Shown: positions 16,790-28,899, numbered from the stretch's first letter. The stretch is 50,264 nt of DNA from an uncultured Clostridia bacterium (GCA_946406145.1 CAMJJL010000010.1:1-50264), one strand, 5' to 3'. Notes: generated by a model not told the origin, from the sequence alone. Program-made: numbers and translations.

Positions 16790-17491
16790 TTACATCACCT
16801 TCTCCAAATCCTGTTTCAGCTTTCCGATGATCTTCTTTTCAAGCCGCGAGATATAGGATTGCGAGATACCCAGCAGATCAGCCACCTCCTTTTGGGTATG
16901 CTCCTTGTTACCGTTGAGCCCGAAACGCAGCTCCATGATCATTGCCTCTCGGGTGTTGAGCCGATTGACCGCCTCCATCAGTTGATTGATCTCCACCTCC
17001 TGTTCGATGTCCGCACTGACGGTGTCGCTGTCCGACCCGAGAATATCGCTGAGCAACAGTTCATTTCCGTCCCAGTCGGTCGAGAGCGGCTCTTCGATCG
17101 AGATCTCATATTTCATCTGGGATGTTTTACGCAAGAACATCAAGATCTCGTTTTCGATACAGCGTGAAGCATAAGTCGCGAGCTTGATGTTGCGGTCGGG
17201 TGAGAAGGTGTTGACCGCCTTGATCAGACCGATCGTCCCTATGGAGATCAGATCCTCGATATTGACGTTGCTGTTCTCAAATTTCTTCGCGATATAAACG
17301 ACCAGCCGCAGGTTGTGTACGATCAACGGTTCTCTTGCTTTTTCATCCCCGTCCTTGATCTGCTGCATGATAACGGCTTCCTCCGCTTTGGTGAGGGGTG
17401 GGGGCAATGCCGCGGATGAGTTGATATAATAGACGCTGTTGGACAGCAGGATAAATCTCAGCTTGAATAATATGTTTCTCAGAATTTGCAT
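16790..17491 (-). CDS. sigE: RNA polymerase sporulation sigma factor SigE (pro-form)
   Basis: Mother-cell sigma factor acting after asymmetric septation; it is made inactive and activated by SpoIIGA cleavage. The 233-residue protein has a hydrophobic pro-sequence (about 1-28), then [19 protein letters not shown], the region around the cleavage site. Region 2 contains [33 protein letters not shown] and [18 protein letters not shown]. Region 4 contains MELRFGLNG, and [21 protein letters not shown] is its DNA-binding helix-turn-helix. Identity to Bacillus SigE is high by eye. It lies 4 bases downstream of spoIIGA with AAGGTGAG as the ribosome binding site. Confidence 0.95.
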   Translation of the reverse strand: MQILRNILFKLRFILLSNSVYYINSSAALPPPLTKAEEAVIMQQIKDGDEKAREPLIVHNLRLVVYIAKKFENSNVNIEDLISIGTIGLIKAVNTFSPDRNIKLATYASRCIENEILMFLRKTSQMKYEISIEEPLSTDWDGNELLLSDILGSDSDTVSADIEQEVEINQLMEAVNRLNTREAMIMELRFGLNGNKEHTQKEVADLLGISQSYISRLEKKIIGKLKQDLEKVM

Positions 17492-17495
17492 GATC

Positions 17496-18278
17496 TCACC
17501 TTATGATTTCAGAATTAATGATTGCCTGATAGTTAGGGTTTTGTATTTGACCGGACGCGATATAAACGGTGTCGTCGATTAGCTTCTTATCAATATGTAC
17601 CGTATCTGCTTTGACGGCGCTCAGATAGGAGCTGCCGTTCACTGTAGAATAGGGGATGATGCGGATCAGCTCTTCCCGAACGGTATCATATACTGCCGTA
17701 TCAACAATGATAACCGGCGCCGAAGAAAACGGTTCTCTCAGATTGCTCCCCGTGTCTACCTTACCGACACAGGAATAGTTTTTTCCGTGTATGGTGAATC
17801 TGAGCATCACAACCGTGCTTTTCATTCTCTCAGAGAATATTTTATAGATGACCAATACAAATATATATATGATCGCGGTCAATGCTGTCAGCCAGATCGG
17901 ATTGACCTGCAGATACAGGATCTCATTGACGATCACCATATTCGGCGGCTTGAACAACTGATAAAAAAGAATATAACCGCCGCAATAGATAACGGAAACG
18001 GTTGTATTACATAGAAACGATTTCAGATATTCCATCGGAGATCTCCATCCGAACACAATCAGAGTGATGATCCCCGTTATGACGATCCTCAGTATCAATA
18101 ACAGTATACGGCTGTCGGAACGGATAAAGATCGTCATTGCGAATACCGCGCCGATCACAGCGCCGAGGATCATGCGATAGAGCCGGACATCCCGTTTCAA
18201 TAGTTTCTCGGCAGTCATCAGGATCGCGTAATTGACGATCGCGTTGACGAACAGAAGAACATCGATATAGATAATCAT
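17496..18278 (-). CDS. spoIIGA: Sigma-E processing aspartic protease SpoIIGA
   Basis: Membrane-bound protease that cleaves pro-sigma-E in the mother cell. The 260-residue protein has five or so hydrophobic helices (residues 1-145) and a C-terminal protease domain with the retroviral-type active site DTGSN, catalytic D175. I start it at 18278, where GGAGGGAGAGC directly precedes ATG and the product begins [16 protein letters not shown] as in the family. The frame is open 34 residues further upstream, but that part has no ribosome binding site or resemblance. It forms an operon with sigE. Confidence 0.92.
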   Translation of the reverse strand: MIIYIDVLLFVNAIVNYAILMTAEKLLKRDVRLYRMILGAVIGAVFAMTIFIRSDSRILLLILRIVITGIITLIVFGWRSPMEYLKSFLCNTTVSVIYCGGYILFYQLFKPPNMVIVNEILYLQVNPIWLTALTAIIYIFVLVIYKIFSERMKSTVVMLRFTIHGKNYSCVGKVDTGSNLREPFSSAPVIIVDTAVYDTVREELIRIIPYSTVNGSSYLSAVKADTVHIDKKLIDDTVYIASGQIQNPNYQAIINSEIIR

Positions 18279-18424
18279 GCTCTCCCTCCGTTCAATGCTA
18301 TTATGACACAGATTTCCTGCGATACCTGTCAAAGCGGAAATGAATAAATGTGTAAGTTTCGGTTCTTTTGCATGAATCAACGCGGTTATTTGTATTAATA
18401 ATTCTGAATTAGAATAAAAATGTT

Positions 18425-18450
18425 ATTATATAGCTTTTTGCGTGTGACAA
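18425..18450 (-). promoter_or_regulatory. Possible spoIIGA promoter with a Spo0A-box-like element
   Basis: On the minus strand TATAAT (18425-18430) lies about 150 bases upstream of spoIIGA. TTTGTCAC, similar to a Spo0A box, begins just upstream at 18451. Only 14 bases separate TTGTCA from TATAAT, so this is not a standard -35. The Bacillus spoIIG promoter is Spo0A-activated with non-standard spacing; assignment here is inference. Confidence 0.3.
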
Positions 18451-18485
18451 ATTTGAAATAATGTTAAAATTTAGTCAAAAAACAT

Positions 18486-18514
18486 TTGACTTCAAGAATG
18501 AATAAGGGTATTAT
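18486..18514 (+). promoter_or_regulatory. Predicted sigma-A promoter of the V-type ATPase operon
   Basis: TTGACT (18486-18491), 17-base spacer, TATTAT (18509-18514). It lies 30 bases before the first ATPase gene and diverges from spoIIGA. Confidence 0.6.
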
Positions 18515-18544
18515 ATGATAGAATTCCAATATGGTGGTGAAACT

Positions 18545-18856
18545 ATGGCAGTATCCACAATAGATAGAGTCAGAGAAGCGGAGCAAAAGGCGAATGAAAA
18601 GCAGAACGCCGCTGAGCTGGAAGCGGAGCAGATGATTGAGGAAGCAAAGCAGCGCGCACAGCAGATGATCAAGGATGCCAAGAAGAAGGCTGACGAATTT
18701 GATCACAAGGCGGCAGTCGAGGCGCAGTCACACGCCGACGAGATCATCCGTGACCGCAAGGCTAAGGCGGAGGCTGAAGCACAGACGCTCTCGGAAAAAA
18801 CGCTCCAGCAAAAACAGAACGTGATCAATAAGCTGATTCAGGAAACACTGAGTTAG
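18545..18856 (+). CDS. V-type ATP synthase subunit H/G (peripheral stalk)
   Basis: A 103-residue, strongly charged and Ala-rich protein predicted to be one long coiled coil, as expected for the peripheral-stalk subunit called H in archaeal nomenclature (NtpF in Enterococcus). It pairs with subunit E to hold the catalytic head against rotation. I start at ATG 18545 with GGTGGTGA upstream; the in-frame ATG at 18515 would sit on the -10 box of the promoter. As the first gene in front of subunit I it occupies the usual place. Sequence alone would only show a coiled coil; the context makes the call. Confidence 0.75.
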   Translation: MAVSTIDRVREAEQKANEKQNAAELEAEQMIEEAKQRAQQMIKDAKKKADEFDHKAAVEAQSHADEIIRDRKAKAEAEAQTLSEKTLQQKQNVINKLIQETLS

Positions 18857-18863
18857 TATATTT

Positions 18864-18912
18864 TGTCATTGCGAGGGATGGGCGATGAAGCCTATCCCGT
18901 GGCAATCTCAAC
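18864..18912. repeat. Interspersed palindromic repeat, TGTCATTG...CAATCTCAA family
   Basis: The outer arms ATTGC/GCAAT and inner arms GGGAT-g-GGC / GCC-t-ATCCC form a strong hairpin. The ends TGTCATTGCGAG and GTGGCAATCTCAA match the copy at 16729. It sits between the first and second ATPase genes, so it is transcribed within the operon. Confidence 0.8.
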
Positions 18913-18945
18913 CGATTATCATATTACGCAGTAAGGAGGAGCATC

Positions 18946-21470
<2,525 letters not shown>

Positions 21471-21484
21471 TTTGAGGAAATACT

Positions 21485-22066
21485 ATGTCCGGTATTGATA
21501 AAATCATACAAGAGATAGAAGCCAACACGGCTCAGTTCTGTGATTCTGTTCTTGCTCAGGCGCGACAAAAGGCGGATGCGATTATCGCCGAGGCACAGCA
21601 GGAAGCGGATCGGATCGTCGCTGACGGTAAGGACAGAACTGCCGCTCATGTTGCGGATATCAAAAAGCGCGGTGATTCCGCCGCGGAGCTCGAAGAAAAA
21701 CGCGTCATGCTGTATACCAAGCAGCAGATCATCAACACCATGCTCAATGAGGGCTTATCTGTGGCGAAAAATTTGCCCAAGGATGAGTACTTCGGATTGA
21801 TCAAGAGCATGGTCGCCAAGTATTCTTTGGAGGATGACGGCGTGATCTTCTTCGGCGAAAACGACAACCATCGTTTACCCGTCGATTTTCTGGGTGAACT
21901 GAATCAAGCGGCTAAGGGCGGTATCGTTCTGTCGAGCAAGCCGGCTCCCATCGACGCGGGATTTATTCTGAAATACGGCGGCATCGAGCAGAATTGCTCT
22001 TTCGACGCGATCTTTGCCGGTGAAGCGGAGGATCTCTCCGACAAGGCCGGCAGGCTGTTGTTCTGA
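21485..22066 (+). CDS. ntpE: V-type ATP synthase subunit E (peripheral stalk)
   Basis: A 193-residue protein with a charged, Ala-rich N-terminal helix (about 1-85, with ARQKADAIIAEAQQEADRIV) and a globular C-terminal domain. This is the standard layout of subunit E, which forms the peripheral stalk with the product of 18545. Short GAGGAAAT precedes the ATG. It lies between subunits K and C, the usual order. Confidence 0.85.
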   Translation: MSGIDKIIQEIEANTAQFCDSVLAQARQKADAIIAEAQQEADRIVADGKDRTAAHVADIKKRGDSAAELEEKRVMLYTKQQIINTMLNEGLSVAKNLPKDEYFGLIKSMVAKYSLEDDGVIFFGENDNHRLPVDFLGELNQAAKGGIVLSSKPAPIDAGFILKYGGIEQNCSFDAIFAGEAEDLSDKAGRLLF

Positions 22067-22077
22067 TAAGGAGGGTT

Positions 22078-23046
22078 ATGATGCAGCAGGATTTTACATA
22101 TGCTGTGGCTCGTATCAGATTCAGAGAGACAAAACTGCTTTCCGACGCCGATCTCAACGCACTGCTGATGTCCGCGGATGTGGACGCTGTCATGCGTCTG
22201 CTGCGCGATAAAGGCTGGGGCGATAATTCCGATTGCCGCCCCGAGGAGCTGCTTTCTATCGAAGAAAACAAGCTCTGGGAGTTTATCCATGAGACGATCG
22301 ATGATATCAGTGTGCTCAACTTCCTCTTGATCCCGAATGATTATCATAATCTCAAGGTCATCCTCAAGTGCATCACGCGCGATATGGAGCCCGACGGATT
22401 GTTGATCGAGGATTCCGTTGAGGACGCGCAGACAATCTATCATGCGATCAAATCGCGTGAATACGGCAATCTGCCCGAGTATATGCAGGAAGTTGCTCAG
22501 GAAGCGATGACAACGCTGTTGCAGACCTCCGACGGTCAGCTCTGTGATATCATCGTGGATAAGGCATGCATGGAGCATGTTTATCGGCTGGGCAAGGAGA
22601 GTGACAGCGATATGATCCGCCTGTATTGCGAGTTGTTTGTCGCGGCGGCTGATATCAAGATCGCGATCCGATGCGCGAATACGAAGAAAAAGCTCGATTT
22701 CATCCGCAGAGCATTAGCGGAATGTGACACACTCAACATCGAAAGGCTGGCTCAGGCGGCTTGTGAAGGTAAGAATGAAGTTATCGCTTACCTCGGCACG
22801 ACCGAGTATCGTTCCGCTGTAGACGCGATCGAAACATCGATGTCTGCCTTTGAGAAATGGTGCGACGACTATATGACAGGCGCCATGAAGCCTCAGAAGT
22901 GGGAGCCCTTCGGTATCGGTCCCGTTGTGGCGTATATCATCGCGCGACAGAATGAGATCAAGGCGGTACGGATGATCCTCTCCGCTAAGCTCAACCATCT
23001 GTCTGAGAATACGATCAAAGAAAGACTGAGGGATATGTATGTCTGA
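22078..23046 (+). CDS. ntpC: V-type ATP synthase subunit C (d subunit)
   Basis: Subunit C (d) is a helical, funnel-like socket linking the central stalk to the membrane rotor ring. The 322-residue product is almost entirely helical, as expected, with FTYAVARIRFRETKLLS near the N-terminus and EPFGIGPVVAYIIARQNEIKAVRMIL near the C-terminus, both diagnostic. Two ATGs are adjacent (22078, 22081); the ribosome binding site AAGGAGGG is so close that 22081 is the more likely start. Its stop overlaps subunit F. Confidence 0.9.
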   Translation: MMQQDFTYAVARIRFRETKLLSDADLNALLMSADVDAVMRLLRDKGWGDNSDCRPEELLSIEENKLWEFIHETIDDISVLNFLLIPNDYHNLKVILKCITRDMEPDGLLIEDSVEDAQTIYHAIKSREYGNLPEYMQEVAQEAMTTLLQTSDGQLCDIIVDKACMEHVYRLGKESDSDMIRLYCELFVAAADIKIAIRCANTKKKLDFIRRALAECDTLNIERLAQAACEGKNEVIAYLGTTEYRSAVDAIETSMSAFEKWCDDYMTGAMKPQKWEPFGIGPVVAYIIARQNEIKAVRMILSAKLNHLSENTIKERLRDMYV

Positions 23047-23359
23047 GAGAATAGCTGTTTTCGGCGATAAAGAGAGCGTCTACGGCTTTGCCGCTCTCGG
23101 TCTTGATACCTATTTTTTTGATCTCGCTCAAGACAATACCGCCGCGTTCAGAAAACTGTGCCAAAGTCAAAGCTACAGTATTATCTATATTACGGAGGCA
23201 GCCGCTTCCTTTTTAGAGAAAGAAATTGAAAAATATCGCAGTGAGCCTTCACCGGCGATCATCCTGATCCCTGGTGTTACCGGTAATACAGGGGAGGGTA
23301 TGGCGGCAGTAAAGACCTCGGTCGAAAAAGCCGTCGGCAGCGATATTTTTAATGAATAA
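23039..23359 (+). CDS. ntpG: V-type ATP synthase subunit F (central stalk)
   Basis: A 106-residue alpha/beta protein beginning MSERIAVFGDKESVYGFAALG, the classic N-terminus of subunit F (NtpG in Enterococcus naming), with IIYITEAAASFLEKEIE in the middle. It binds subunit D in the rotating central stalk and can modulate ATPase activity. It overlaps ntpC by 8 bases. A small hairpin lies between it and subunit A. Confidence 0.9.
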   Translation: MSERIAVFGDKESVYGFAALGLDTYFFDLAQDNTAAFRKLCQSQSYSIIYITEAAASFLEKEIEKYRSEPSPAIILIPGVTGNTGEGMAAVKTSVEKAVGSDIFNE

Positions 23360-23368
23360 TAATTGTAG

Positions 23369-23388
23369 GGGAAGGGCTTGCTCTTCCC
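23369..23388 (+). repeat. GGGAAG/CTTCCC hairpin before ntpA
   Basis: The inverted repeat GGGAAG ... CTTCCC lies in GTAGGGGAAGGGC...CTTCCCG, just before the ribosome binding site (AAAAAGG) of subunit A. A related TAGGGGAGGGC...CTCCCG hairpin follows rpsB. It may be a small interspersed repeat or an mRNA-stability element. Confidence 0.5.
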
Positions 23389-23407
23389 GAAAAAGGATTG
23401 ATACATT

Positions 23408-25177
23408 ATGAGTACAGGTGTAATTAAGAAGGTAGCCGGTCCGCTGGTTATCGCCGAGGGTATGCGCGACTGCAACATGTTCGACGTTGTCCATGTATCT
23501 AACATGAACCTGATCGGCGAGGTCATCGAGATGCACGGCGATCGTGCGTCTATCCAGGTCTATGAGGAGACCTCGGGTCTCGGCCCCGGCGAGCCTGTTG
23601 TTTCTACCGGAAACCAGCTTTCCGTCGAACTCGGTCCCGGACTGATCGAGAGCATCTACGACGGTATCCAGCGTCCGCTGGACGATATCATGAAGGTCAG
23701 CGGCAATAATCTCAGCCGCGGTATCTCCGTACCTGCTTTGAAGCGCGATAAGGTCTGGCAGTTCGACGCCGTCGCCAAGGTCGGCGATAAGGTCACTGGC
23801 GGCGATGTGATCGGTACCGTACAGGAGACCGAGATCGTCCTTCACAAGATCATGGTGCCGGCAGGCGTCAGCGGCACGATCAAGGAGATCAACAGCGGTG
23901 AATATAAAGTCACCGATACTGTCGCGATAGTAGAAGATGACAAAGGGGAGAAGCATGAGCTTTCTCTCATGCAGAAGTGGCCTGTCCGTATCGGCAGACC
24001 TTACAAGCAGAAGCTCTCGCCCGATATGCCGCTGATCACCGGTCAGCGCGTGATCGATACGCTGTTTCCGATCGCAAAGGGCGGCGTTGCTTCCGTACCG
24101 GGTCCGTTCGGTTCCGGCAAGACCGTCGTACAGCATCAGCTGGCGAAGTGGGCAGAGGCGGATATCGTCGTTTACATCGGCTGCGGTGAGCGCGGCAACG
24201 AGATGACCGACGTTCTGAATGAGTTCCCCGAGCTGCTCGATCCGAAAACAGGTCACAGCCTGATGGAGCGTACCGTTCTGATCGCCAACACCTCCGATAT
24301 GCCCGTTGCGGCGCGTGAGGCTTCGATCTATACCGGCATCACCATCGCCGAATACTTCCGAGATATGGGCTATTCCGTCGCCTTGATGGCAGATTCCACC
24401 TCCCGTTGGGCAGAGGCGCTGCGTGAGATGTCCGGTCGTCTGGAAGAGATGCCCGGTGAAGAGGGCTATCCCGCATATCTGGGTTCCCGACTTGCTCAGT
24501 TCTATGAGCGTGCCGGTCGTGTTATCACAATCGGCAGCGAGGAGCAGGAAGGTTCCCTGTCCGTTATCGGCGCCGTATCACCTCCCGGCGGTGATATCTC
24601 CGAGCCGGTATCGCAGGCTACTCTGCGTATTGTCAAGGTGTTCTGGGGCTTGGATGCCGGTCTTGCCTATAAGCGTCACTTCCCGGCTGTCAACTGGCTG
24701 ACCTCTTATTCGCTGTACGTCGATACCATGGCGAATTGGTATAAGGAGAATGTCGCTCCCGACTGGATGGACTTGCGCGCAAGAGTGATGGCGCTGCTGC
24801 AGGAGGAAAGCGAACTCGAAGAGATCGTCAAGCTCGTCGGTATGGATGCGCTGTCCGATATCGACCGTATTAAGCTCGAGGCGGCTCGTTCCATTCGCGA
24901 GGACTTCCTCCATCAGAACGCGTTTCATGAAACCGATACCTATACGACCTTGAACAAGCAGTATCATATGATGCAGCTTGTCATGGCGTTCTATGATAAA
25001 AGTGCTGCCGCTCTGGATCAGGGCGCTCAGCTGAATCTGCTGATCAATATGCCTATCCGTGAGCGTATCGGACGCTTCAAATATGTCCAAGAGGATGAGA
25101 TCGATCAAAATTATCAGGACATCCTCCACAATCTGGATGTAGACATCGATAATATTATCAAGAAAGGAGATGACTGA
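23408..25177 (+). CDS. ntpA: V-type ATP synthase catalytic subunit A
   Basis: Catalytic ATP-binding subunit of the head. The 589-residue length fits the family. The P-loop GPFGSGKT is at 232-239. Other visible motifs are the catalytic-glutamate segment [44 protein letters not shown], and the characteristic V-type insert region (about residues 115-190). It lies upstream of subunit B with a 2-base gap. Confidence 0.97.
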   Translation: MSTGVIKKVAGPLVIAEGMRDCNMFDVVHVSNMNLIGEVIEMHGDRASIQVYEETSGLGPGEPVVSTGNQLSVELGPGLIESIYDGIQRPLDDIMKVSGNNLSRGISVPALKRDKVWQFDAVAKVGDKVTGGDVIGTVQETEIVLHKIMVPAGVSGTIKEINSGEYKVTDTVAIVEDDKGEKHELSLMQKWPVRIGRPYKQKLSPDMPLITGQRVIDTLFPIAKGGVASVPGPFGSGKTVVQHQLAKWAEADIVVYIGCGERGNEMTDVLNEFPELLDPKTGHSLMERTVLIANTSDMPVAAREASIYTGITIAEYFRDMGYSVALMADSTSRWAEALREMSGRLEEMPGEEGYPAYLGSRLAQFYERAGRVITIGSEEQEGSLSVIGAVSPPGGDISEPVSQATLRIVKVFWGLDAGLAYKRHFPAVNWLTSYSLYVDTMANWYKENVAPDWMDLRARVMALLQEESELEEIVKLVGMDALSDIDRIKLEAARSIREDFLHQNAFHETDTYTTLNKQYHMMQLVMAFYDKSAAALDQGAQLNLLINMPIRERIGRFKYVQEDEIDQNYQDILHNLDVDIDNIIKKGDD

Positions 25178-25179
25178 TC

Positions 25180-26553
25180 ATGCCGAAGGAATACAGGACA
25201 ATCCAGGAAGTAGCAGGTCCTTTGATGCTCGTCAAGGGCGTCAGCGACGTTAACTACAACGATCTGGGCGAGATCGAGCTCGCGTCCGGTGAAGTCAGAC
25301 GCTGTAAGGTGCTCGAGATCAACGGTGAAGACGCGCTGGTACAGCTGTTTGATTCCGCGGCAGGTATCAATCTCTCCAATTCCAAGGTGCGGTTCTTAGG
25401 CAAGTCGATGGAGCTGGGTGTTTCCACCGATATGCTGTCCCGTGTCTTTGACGGTATGGGCAAGCCGATCGACGGCGGTCCGGATATCCTGCCCGAAAAG
25501 CGCATGGATATCAATGGTCTGCCGATGAACCCCTATGCGCGCAACTATCCGCAGGAGTTCATCCAGACCGGCGTTTCCGCTATCGACGGTCTGAACACGT
25601 TGGTCAGAGGCCAGAAACTGCCGATCTTCTCCGCGTCCGGTCTGCCGCACGCACAATTAGCAGCACAGATCGCCCGTCAGGCGAAGGTACGCGGTACCGA
25701 TGAGCAGTTCGCGGTCGTATTTGCCGCCATGGGTATTACCTTTGAGGAATCCAACTATTTCATCGAGAGCTTCAAGGAGACCGGCGCGATTGATCGTACC
25801 GTTATGTTCGTCAACCTGGCGAACGACCCTGCGATCGAGCGTATCTCCACACCCCGTATGGCGCTGACCGCCGCGGAGTATCTGGCGTTTGAAGCGGATA
25901 TGCACGTACTGGTCATCATGACCGATATCACGAACTATGCCGACGCGCTGCGCGAAGTATCCGCCGCGCGTAAAGAGGTACCCGGTCGACGCGGTTACCC
26001 CGGCTATATGTATACCGACCTCGCGACATTATATGAGAGAGCCGGTCGACAGAAGGGCAAGAAGGGCTCTATCACCCTGATCCCGATTCTGACCATGCCC
26101 GAGGATGACAAGACCCATCCGATCCCCGACCTGACCGGCTACATCACCGAGGGTCAGATCATCCTGTCCCGTGAGCTGTATCGCAAGAACGTCGCGCCTC
26201 CCATCGACGTACTGCCTTCTCTGTCCCGACTTAAAGATAAGGGTATCGGCGAGGGCAAGACCCGTTCCGATCACTCTAACACTATGAATCAGCTGTTCTC
26301 CGCGTATGCGCGCGGCAAGGACGCGAAAGAGCTCATGGTCATCCTCGGTGAGAGCGCTTTGACGGATATCGATAAGCTTTACGCGAAATTTGCCGATCGC
26401 TTTGAGAATGAATATGTTTCTCAGGGCTATGAGAAGAACCGCTCGATCGAAGAGACCCTCGACCTCGGCTGGGAGCTTCTGCGCATCCTGCCTCGTTCCG
26501 AGCTCAAACGTATCGACGATAAGTATCTCGATATGTATTACGATAAGAAGTAA
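25180..26553 (+). CDS. ntpB: V-type ATP synthase regulatory subunit B
   Basis: Non-catalytic nucleotide-binding subunit alternating with A in the hexameric head. The 457-residue protein lacks a P-loop; the equivalent stretch reads [18 protein letters not shown]. Also present are [68 protein letters not shown] sequence, diagnostic of subunit B, and [27 protein letters not shown] precedes the ATG. Confidence 0.97.
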   Translation: MPKEYRTIQEVAGPLMLVKGVSDVNYNDLGEIELASGEVRRCKVLEINGEDALVQLFDSAAGINLSNSKVRFLGKSMELGVSTDMLSRVFDGMGKPIDGGPDILPEKRMDINGLPMNPYARNYPQEFIQTGVSAIDGLNTLVRGQKLPIFSASGLPHAQLAAQIARQAKVRGTDEQFAVVFAAMGITFEESNYFIESFKETGAIDRTVMFVNLANDPAIERISTPRMALTAAEYLAFEADMHVLVIMTDITNYADALREVSAARKEVPGRRGYPGYMYTDLATLYERAGRQKGKKGSITLIPILTMPEDDKTHPIPDLTGYITEGQIILSRELYRKNVAPPIDVLPSLSRLKDKGIGEGKTRSDHSNTMNQLFSAYARGKDAKELMVILGESALTDIDKLYAKFADRFENEYVSQGYEKNRSIEETLDLGWELLRILPRSELKRIDDKYLDMYYDKK

Positions 26554-26623
26554 ATAGGGGAGAGCGCGTTTCAAAACGATCCCGTCCCATTGCTTCTGAA
26601 TTACGAATCAAACAGGTGATTTT

Positions 26624-27271
26624 ATGGCAGTCAAACAGGTCAATCCGACCCGTATGGAGTTGTCAAGGCTCAAGAAAAAACTGAATACGGCAACACGCGG
26701 TCATAAGCTGTTGAAAGATAAACGCGACGAGCTCATGCGCCGATTCCTGGAGATGGTGCGTGAGAACCGCGCTCTGCGCATGAAGGTAGAGGAACAGCTC
26801 CGACAGGCAAACGCCAATTTTGTTTTAGCGAAATCCTCGATGAGCGATGAAACGCTCAAAGCGGCATTGCTTGCTCCGAAACAGGAGGTCTATGTGTCCA
26901 CCTCCTATCGTAACGTGATGAGCGTCGATATCCCCGTGTTCAAAACGGATACCAGAACTCCCGACCCTAACGATATCTATTCCTACGGTTTTGCGTTCAC
27001 CTCTGCCGACCTGGATGACGCGGTCAAGTCGCTCGCCGACATTCTGCCCGATCTGATCAAGCTCGCCGAGATCGAGAAAAGCTGTCAGCTCATGGCGGAT
27101 GAGATCGAAAAGACCCGCCGCCGCGTCAACGCGCTCGAGCACGTTATGATCCCCGAGACACAGGAGCAGATTCGCTATATCACCCGTAAGCTGGATGAAA
27201 ACGAGCGTTCGACTCAGACCCGCCTGATGAAGGTCAAGGATATGATGCTCCAACAGGCACACGGCTATTGA
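26624..27271 (+). CDS. ntpD: V-type ATP synthase subunit D (central stalk)
   Basis: A 215-residue protein forming the coiled-coil axle inside the head. Diagnostic N-terminal NPTRMELSRLKKKLNTATRGHKLLKDKRDELMRRFLE-type sequence and C-terminal RRRVNALEHVMIPETQEQIRYIT are seen. It is the last gene of the operon and ends at a strong terminator. The 70-base gap after subunit B contains TAGGGGAGAGC and GATCCCGTCCC, a weak version of the GGGGAG hairpin family. GGTGATTT precedes the ATG, a modest ribosome binding site. Confidence 0.95.
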   Translation: MAVKQVNPTRMELSRLKKKLNTATRGHKLLKDKRDELMRRFLEMVRENRALRMKVEEQLRQANANFVLAKSSMSDETLKAALLAPKQEVYVSTSYRNVMSVDIPVFKTDTRTPDPNDIYSYGFAFTSADLDDAVKSLADILPDLIKLAEIEKSCQLMADEIEKTRRRVNALEHVMIPETQEQIRYITRKLDENERSTQTRLMKVKDMMLQQAHGY

Positions 27272-27292
27272 TCCGACAATATTTTATTGATT

Positions 27293-27331
27293 CATCCCTC
27301 TGACAGGAATTGTCAGGGGGATGTTTTGTTT
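27293..27331 (+). terminator. Rho-independent terminator of the ATPase operon
   Basis: A 13-bp stem with one G-T pair (CATCCCTCTGACA / TGTCAGGGGGATG), loop GGAAT, then TTTTGTTT. Confidence 0.85.
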
Positions 27332-27401
27332 GGGGAGAATTCACTCCCAGTTCAAAGGATATTCATATTTCTCTGTTATGATACATATAGTGATACGGGT
27401 G

Positions 27402-27713
27402 ATGGTTATGCCGTGTCGATTACAAGAGCTTCGCAAAAAAGAAGTGATCAACGCCTGTACGGGATGCAAAATCGGATATGTGGATGATTTACAGATCGAT
27501 ACCAAATGCGCCAAGGTCGTAGCGCTGATCGTATACGGCAGACCGAGGATATTGGGGCTGTTTGGCAAATGTGACGACTACTATATCCGATGGGAAAAGA
27601 TCCGTCTGATAGGGGAGGATGCGATTCTTGTCGAGGATTCTGTGCAAAAAATGCCAAACAAAGCAAAAAAACGTCATAAATTTGTGACAATTTGTCATCA
27701 AATATTTTTGTGA
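27402..27713 (+). CDS. YlmC/YmxH family PRC-barrel sporulation protein
   Basis: The conserved part begins at the second of two close ATGs (27402, 27408): MPCRLQELRKKEVINACTG..IGYVDDL, followed by KVVALIVYGRPRILGLFG, YYIRWEKIRLIGEDAILVE. This is the PRC-barrel fold of the YlmC/YmxH family, small proteins often linked to sporulation in Clostridia and Bacilli. A basic tail (KKRHKFVTICHQIFL) extends beyond the usual end. The frame is open to 27321, but that part overlaps the terminator and lacks resemblance. The exact function of the family is unknown. Confidence 0.75.
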   Translation: MVMPCRLQELRKKEVINACTGCKIGYVDDLQIDTKCAKVVALIVYGRPRILGLFGKCDDYYIRWEKIRLIGEDAILVEDSVQKMPNKAKKRHKFVTICHQIFL

Positions 27714-27952
27714 ACGATAGCAAATTGCACTATACAATTATGTGGATTATGTACATTTTTTCTAAAACAATGTTCTAAATCGGAATTAAAAGCTATTTTT
27801 ATTGCTTTAAAAGAACTAAAATCAAAATGTTACAAACTTGCAATTCTTGCAATATTGTGGTTAAATAAGACACGAAATAAAGCAAGTCTATACAGATTTG
27901 CGGCATTTCGATATCGGTACGCCGATAAACATATTATAAAGGAGGCAGAAAT
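27714..27952. other. AT-rich intergenic region before the SleB-domain gene
   Basis: No gene is supported here. TGACAATTTGTCA, a perfect 13-base inverted repeat, lies at the 3' end of the preceding gene (about 27686-27698). A weak promoter-like pair TTGCAA (27838-27843) with a 17-base spacer and TTAAAT (27861-27866) is present. ATCGG-tacg-CCGAT (about 27912-27925) could form a small hairpin before the ribosome binding site. Confidence 0.4.
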
Positions 27953-28813
27953 ATGAGTACGACCACCCCCCACTTGTTTCGCAGAACAGTGTTGATCGGT
28001 CTTATCGTCGCTTTACTGATGACCACCTTCTCACTGATTCTCGCGCCGGGCGTAAGTGCTGCCAGTGATGCCGCTAAAACAGAAACCAACAATGAAACTA
28101 ATATAGGATCGAATGAGGATATCCTCCTCACTCAGAGAGCCATCATGATCGATGAGGCCAGAAAAGAAGCAAAAGAAGTTGTCAGCGAGCAAATCGCGAT
28201 CCAGGAAGCCAAGGCTGCTACCGAGGCTCCTACCGAGGCCGCTTCCGGCAAGCCCCAGAGTGCTACTTCCACTCCTGCTTCTGCTCCTGCCGAATCCCAG
28301 TCCGGCTCTTCTGCCGCCAGTGAATCTGGTGACGATTACGGCTACACTTACAGCTATGACGACGAGGATTACAGCGAAGGAAACGCTGTTTCTGCATCCA
28401 ACTCCGGAGATTATCTCCTTGACATCGCTAACCCCGACCCCAACTATGTCGGCTACAGCGTATCTCTCAACGATGAGGACAGAAATATGGCTGAGCGCAT
28501 CCTGATGGGTGAGGCAGGCGGTGAGGGCTATATCGGTATGGCTCTCGTTGCTCAGTGTATCAGAGATACTTATGTTAACGGCAGCTACAGCAGCATCGCT
28601 CAGCTTCTCAAGGTGAACGGCTACTACGGTTCCACATCCATCACTCCCTCTCAGACAGCGAAGGATGTTGTTAACTACATCTTTGATCAGGGCGGCTCCG
28701 CTGTACAGCACAACATCCGCATCTTCTATGCGACCAACATGTGCTCCAGCTCATGGCATGAGGCTCAGGACTTCGTTGTACAGTACAACTACGTAAGATT
28801 CTTCAACTATTGA
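27953..28813 (+). CDS. Secreted cell-wall hydrolase, SleB-type domain
   Basis: A 286-residue protein with an N-terminal signal peptide (positively charged start, hydrophobic core about 12-30, cleavage near GVSA-AS). Then comes a helical region, a low-complexity linker rich in Ala/Ser/Thr/Glu/Pro and Tyr/Asp (about 85-150), and a C-terminal SleB/hydrolase_2 domain (about 170-286). The domain shows LNDEDRNMAERILMGEAGGEGYIGMALVAQCIRD with the likely catalytic glutamate in GEAGGEG, and it ends NYVRFFNY. SleB domains are lytic transglycosylases acting on spore cortex or vegetative wall. AAAGGAGG precedes the ATG. Its role in germination or in growth cannot be told from sequence. Confidence 0.82.
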   Translation: MSTTTPHLFRRTVLIGLIVALLMTTFSLILAPGVSAASDAAKTETNNETNIGSNEDILLTQRAIMIDEARKEAKEVVSEQIAIQEAKAATEAPTEAASGKPQSATSTPASAPAESQSGSSAASESGDDYGYTYSYDDEDYSEGNAVSASNSGDYLLDIANPDPNYVGYSVSLNDEDRNMAERILMGEAGGEGYIGMALVAQCIRDTYVNGSYSSIAQLLKVNGYYGSTSITPSQTAKDVVNYIFDQGGSAVQHNIRIFYATNMCSSSWHEAQDFVVQYNYVRFFNY

Positions 28814-28835
28814 TCTTACACCGATAAAAACTTTA

Positions 28836-28879
28836 AGAAATCAAGTGTTTTTCTAAGAAAACGCTTGATTTCTTTTTTT
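28836..28879 (+). terminator. Rho-independent terminator after the SleB-domain gene
   Basis: A 16-bp stem with one G-T pair (AGAAATCAAGTGTTTT / AAAACGCTTGATTTCT) is followed by a run of T. Its 3' arm carries TTGATT, the -35 of the rpsB promoter. Confidence 0.85.
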
Positions 28880-28893
28880 GTTTGTGATAGAAT
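28865..28893 (+). promoter_or_regulatory. Predicted sigma-A promoter of rpsB-tsf
   Basis: TTGATT (28865-28870), 17-base spacer, TAGAAT (28888-28893). The -35 box lies in the 3' arm of the preceding terminator. Transcription would start near 28900. Confidence 0.6.
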
Positions 28894-28899
28894 ATTTAG

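Noticed and set aside
27714-27952. c-di-AMP (ydaO-type) riboswitch before the SleB-domain gene
   Set aside because: Such riboswitches often precede wall hydrolase genes, but the conserved GC-rich core segments are not present in this AT-rich stretch.
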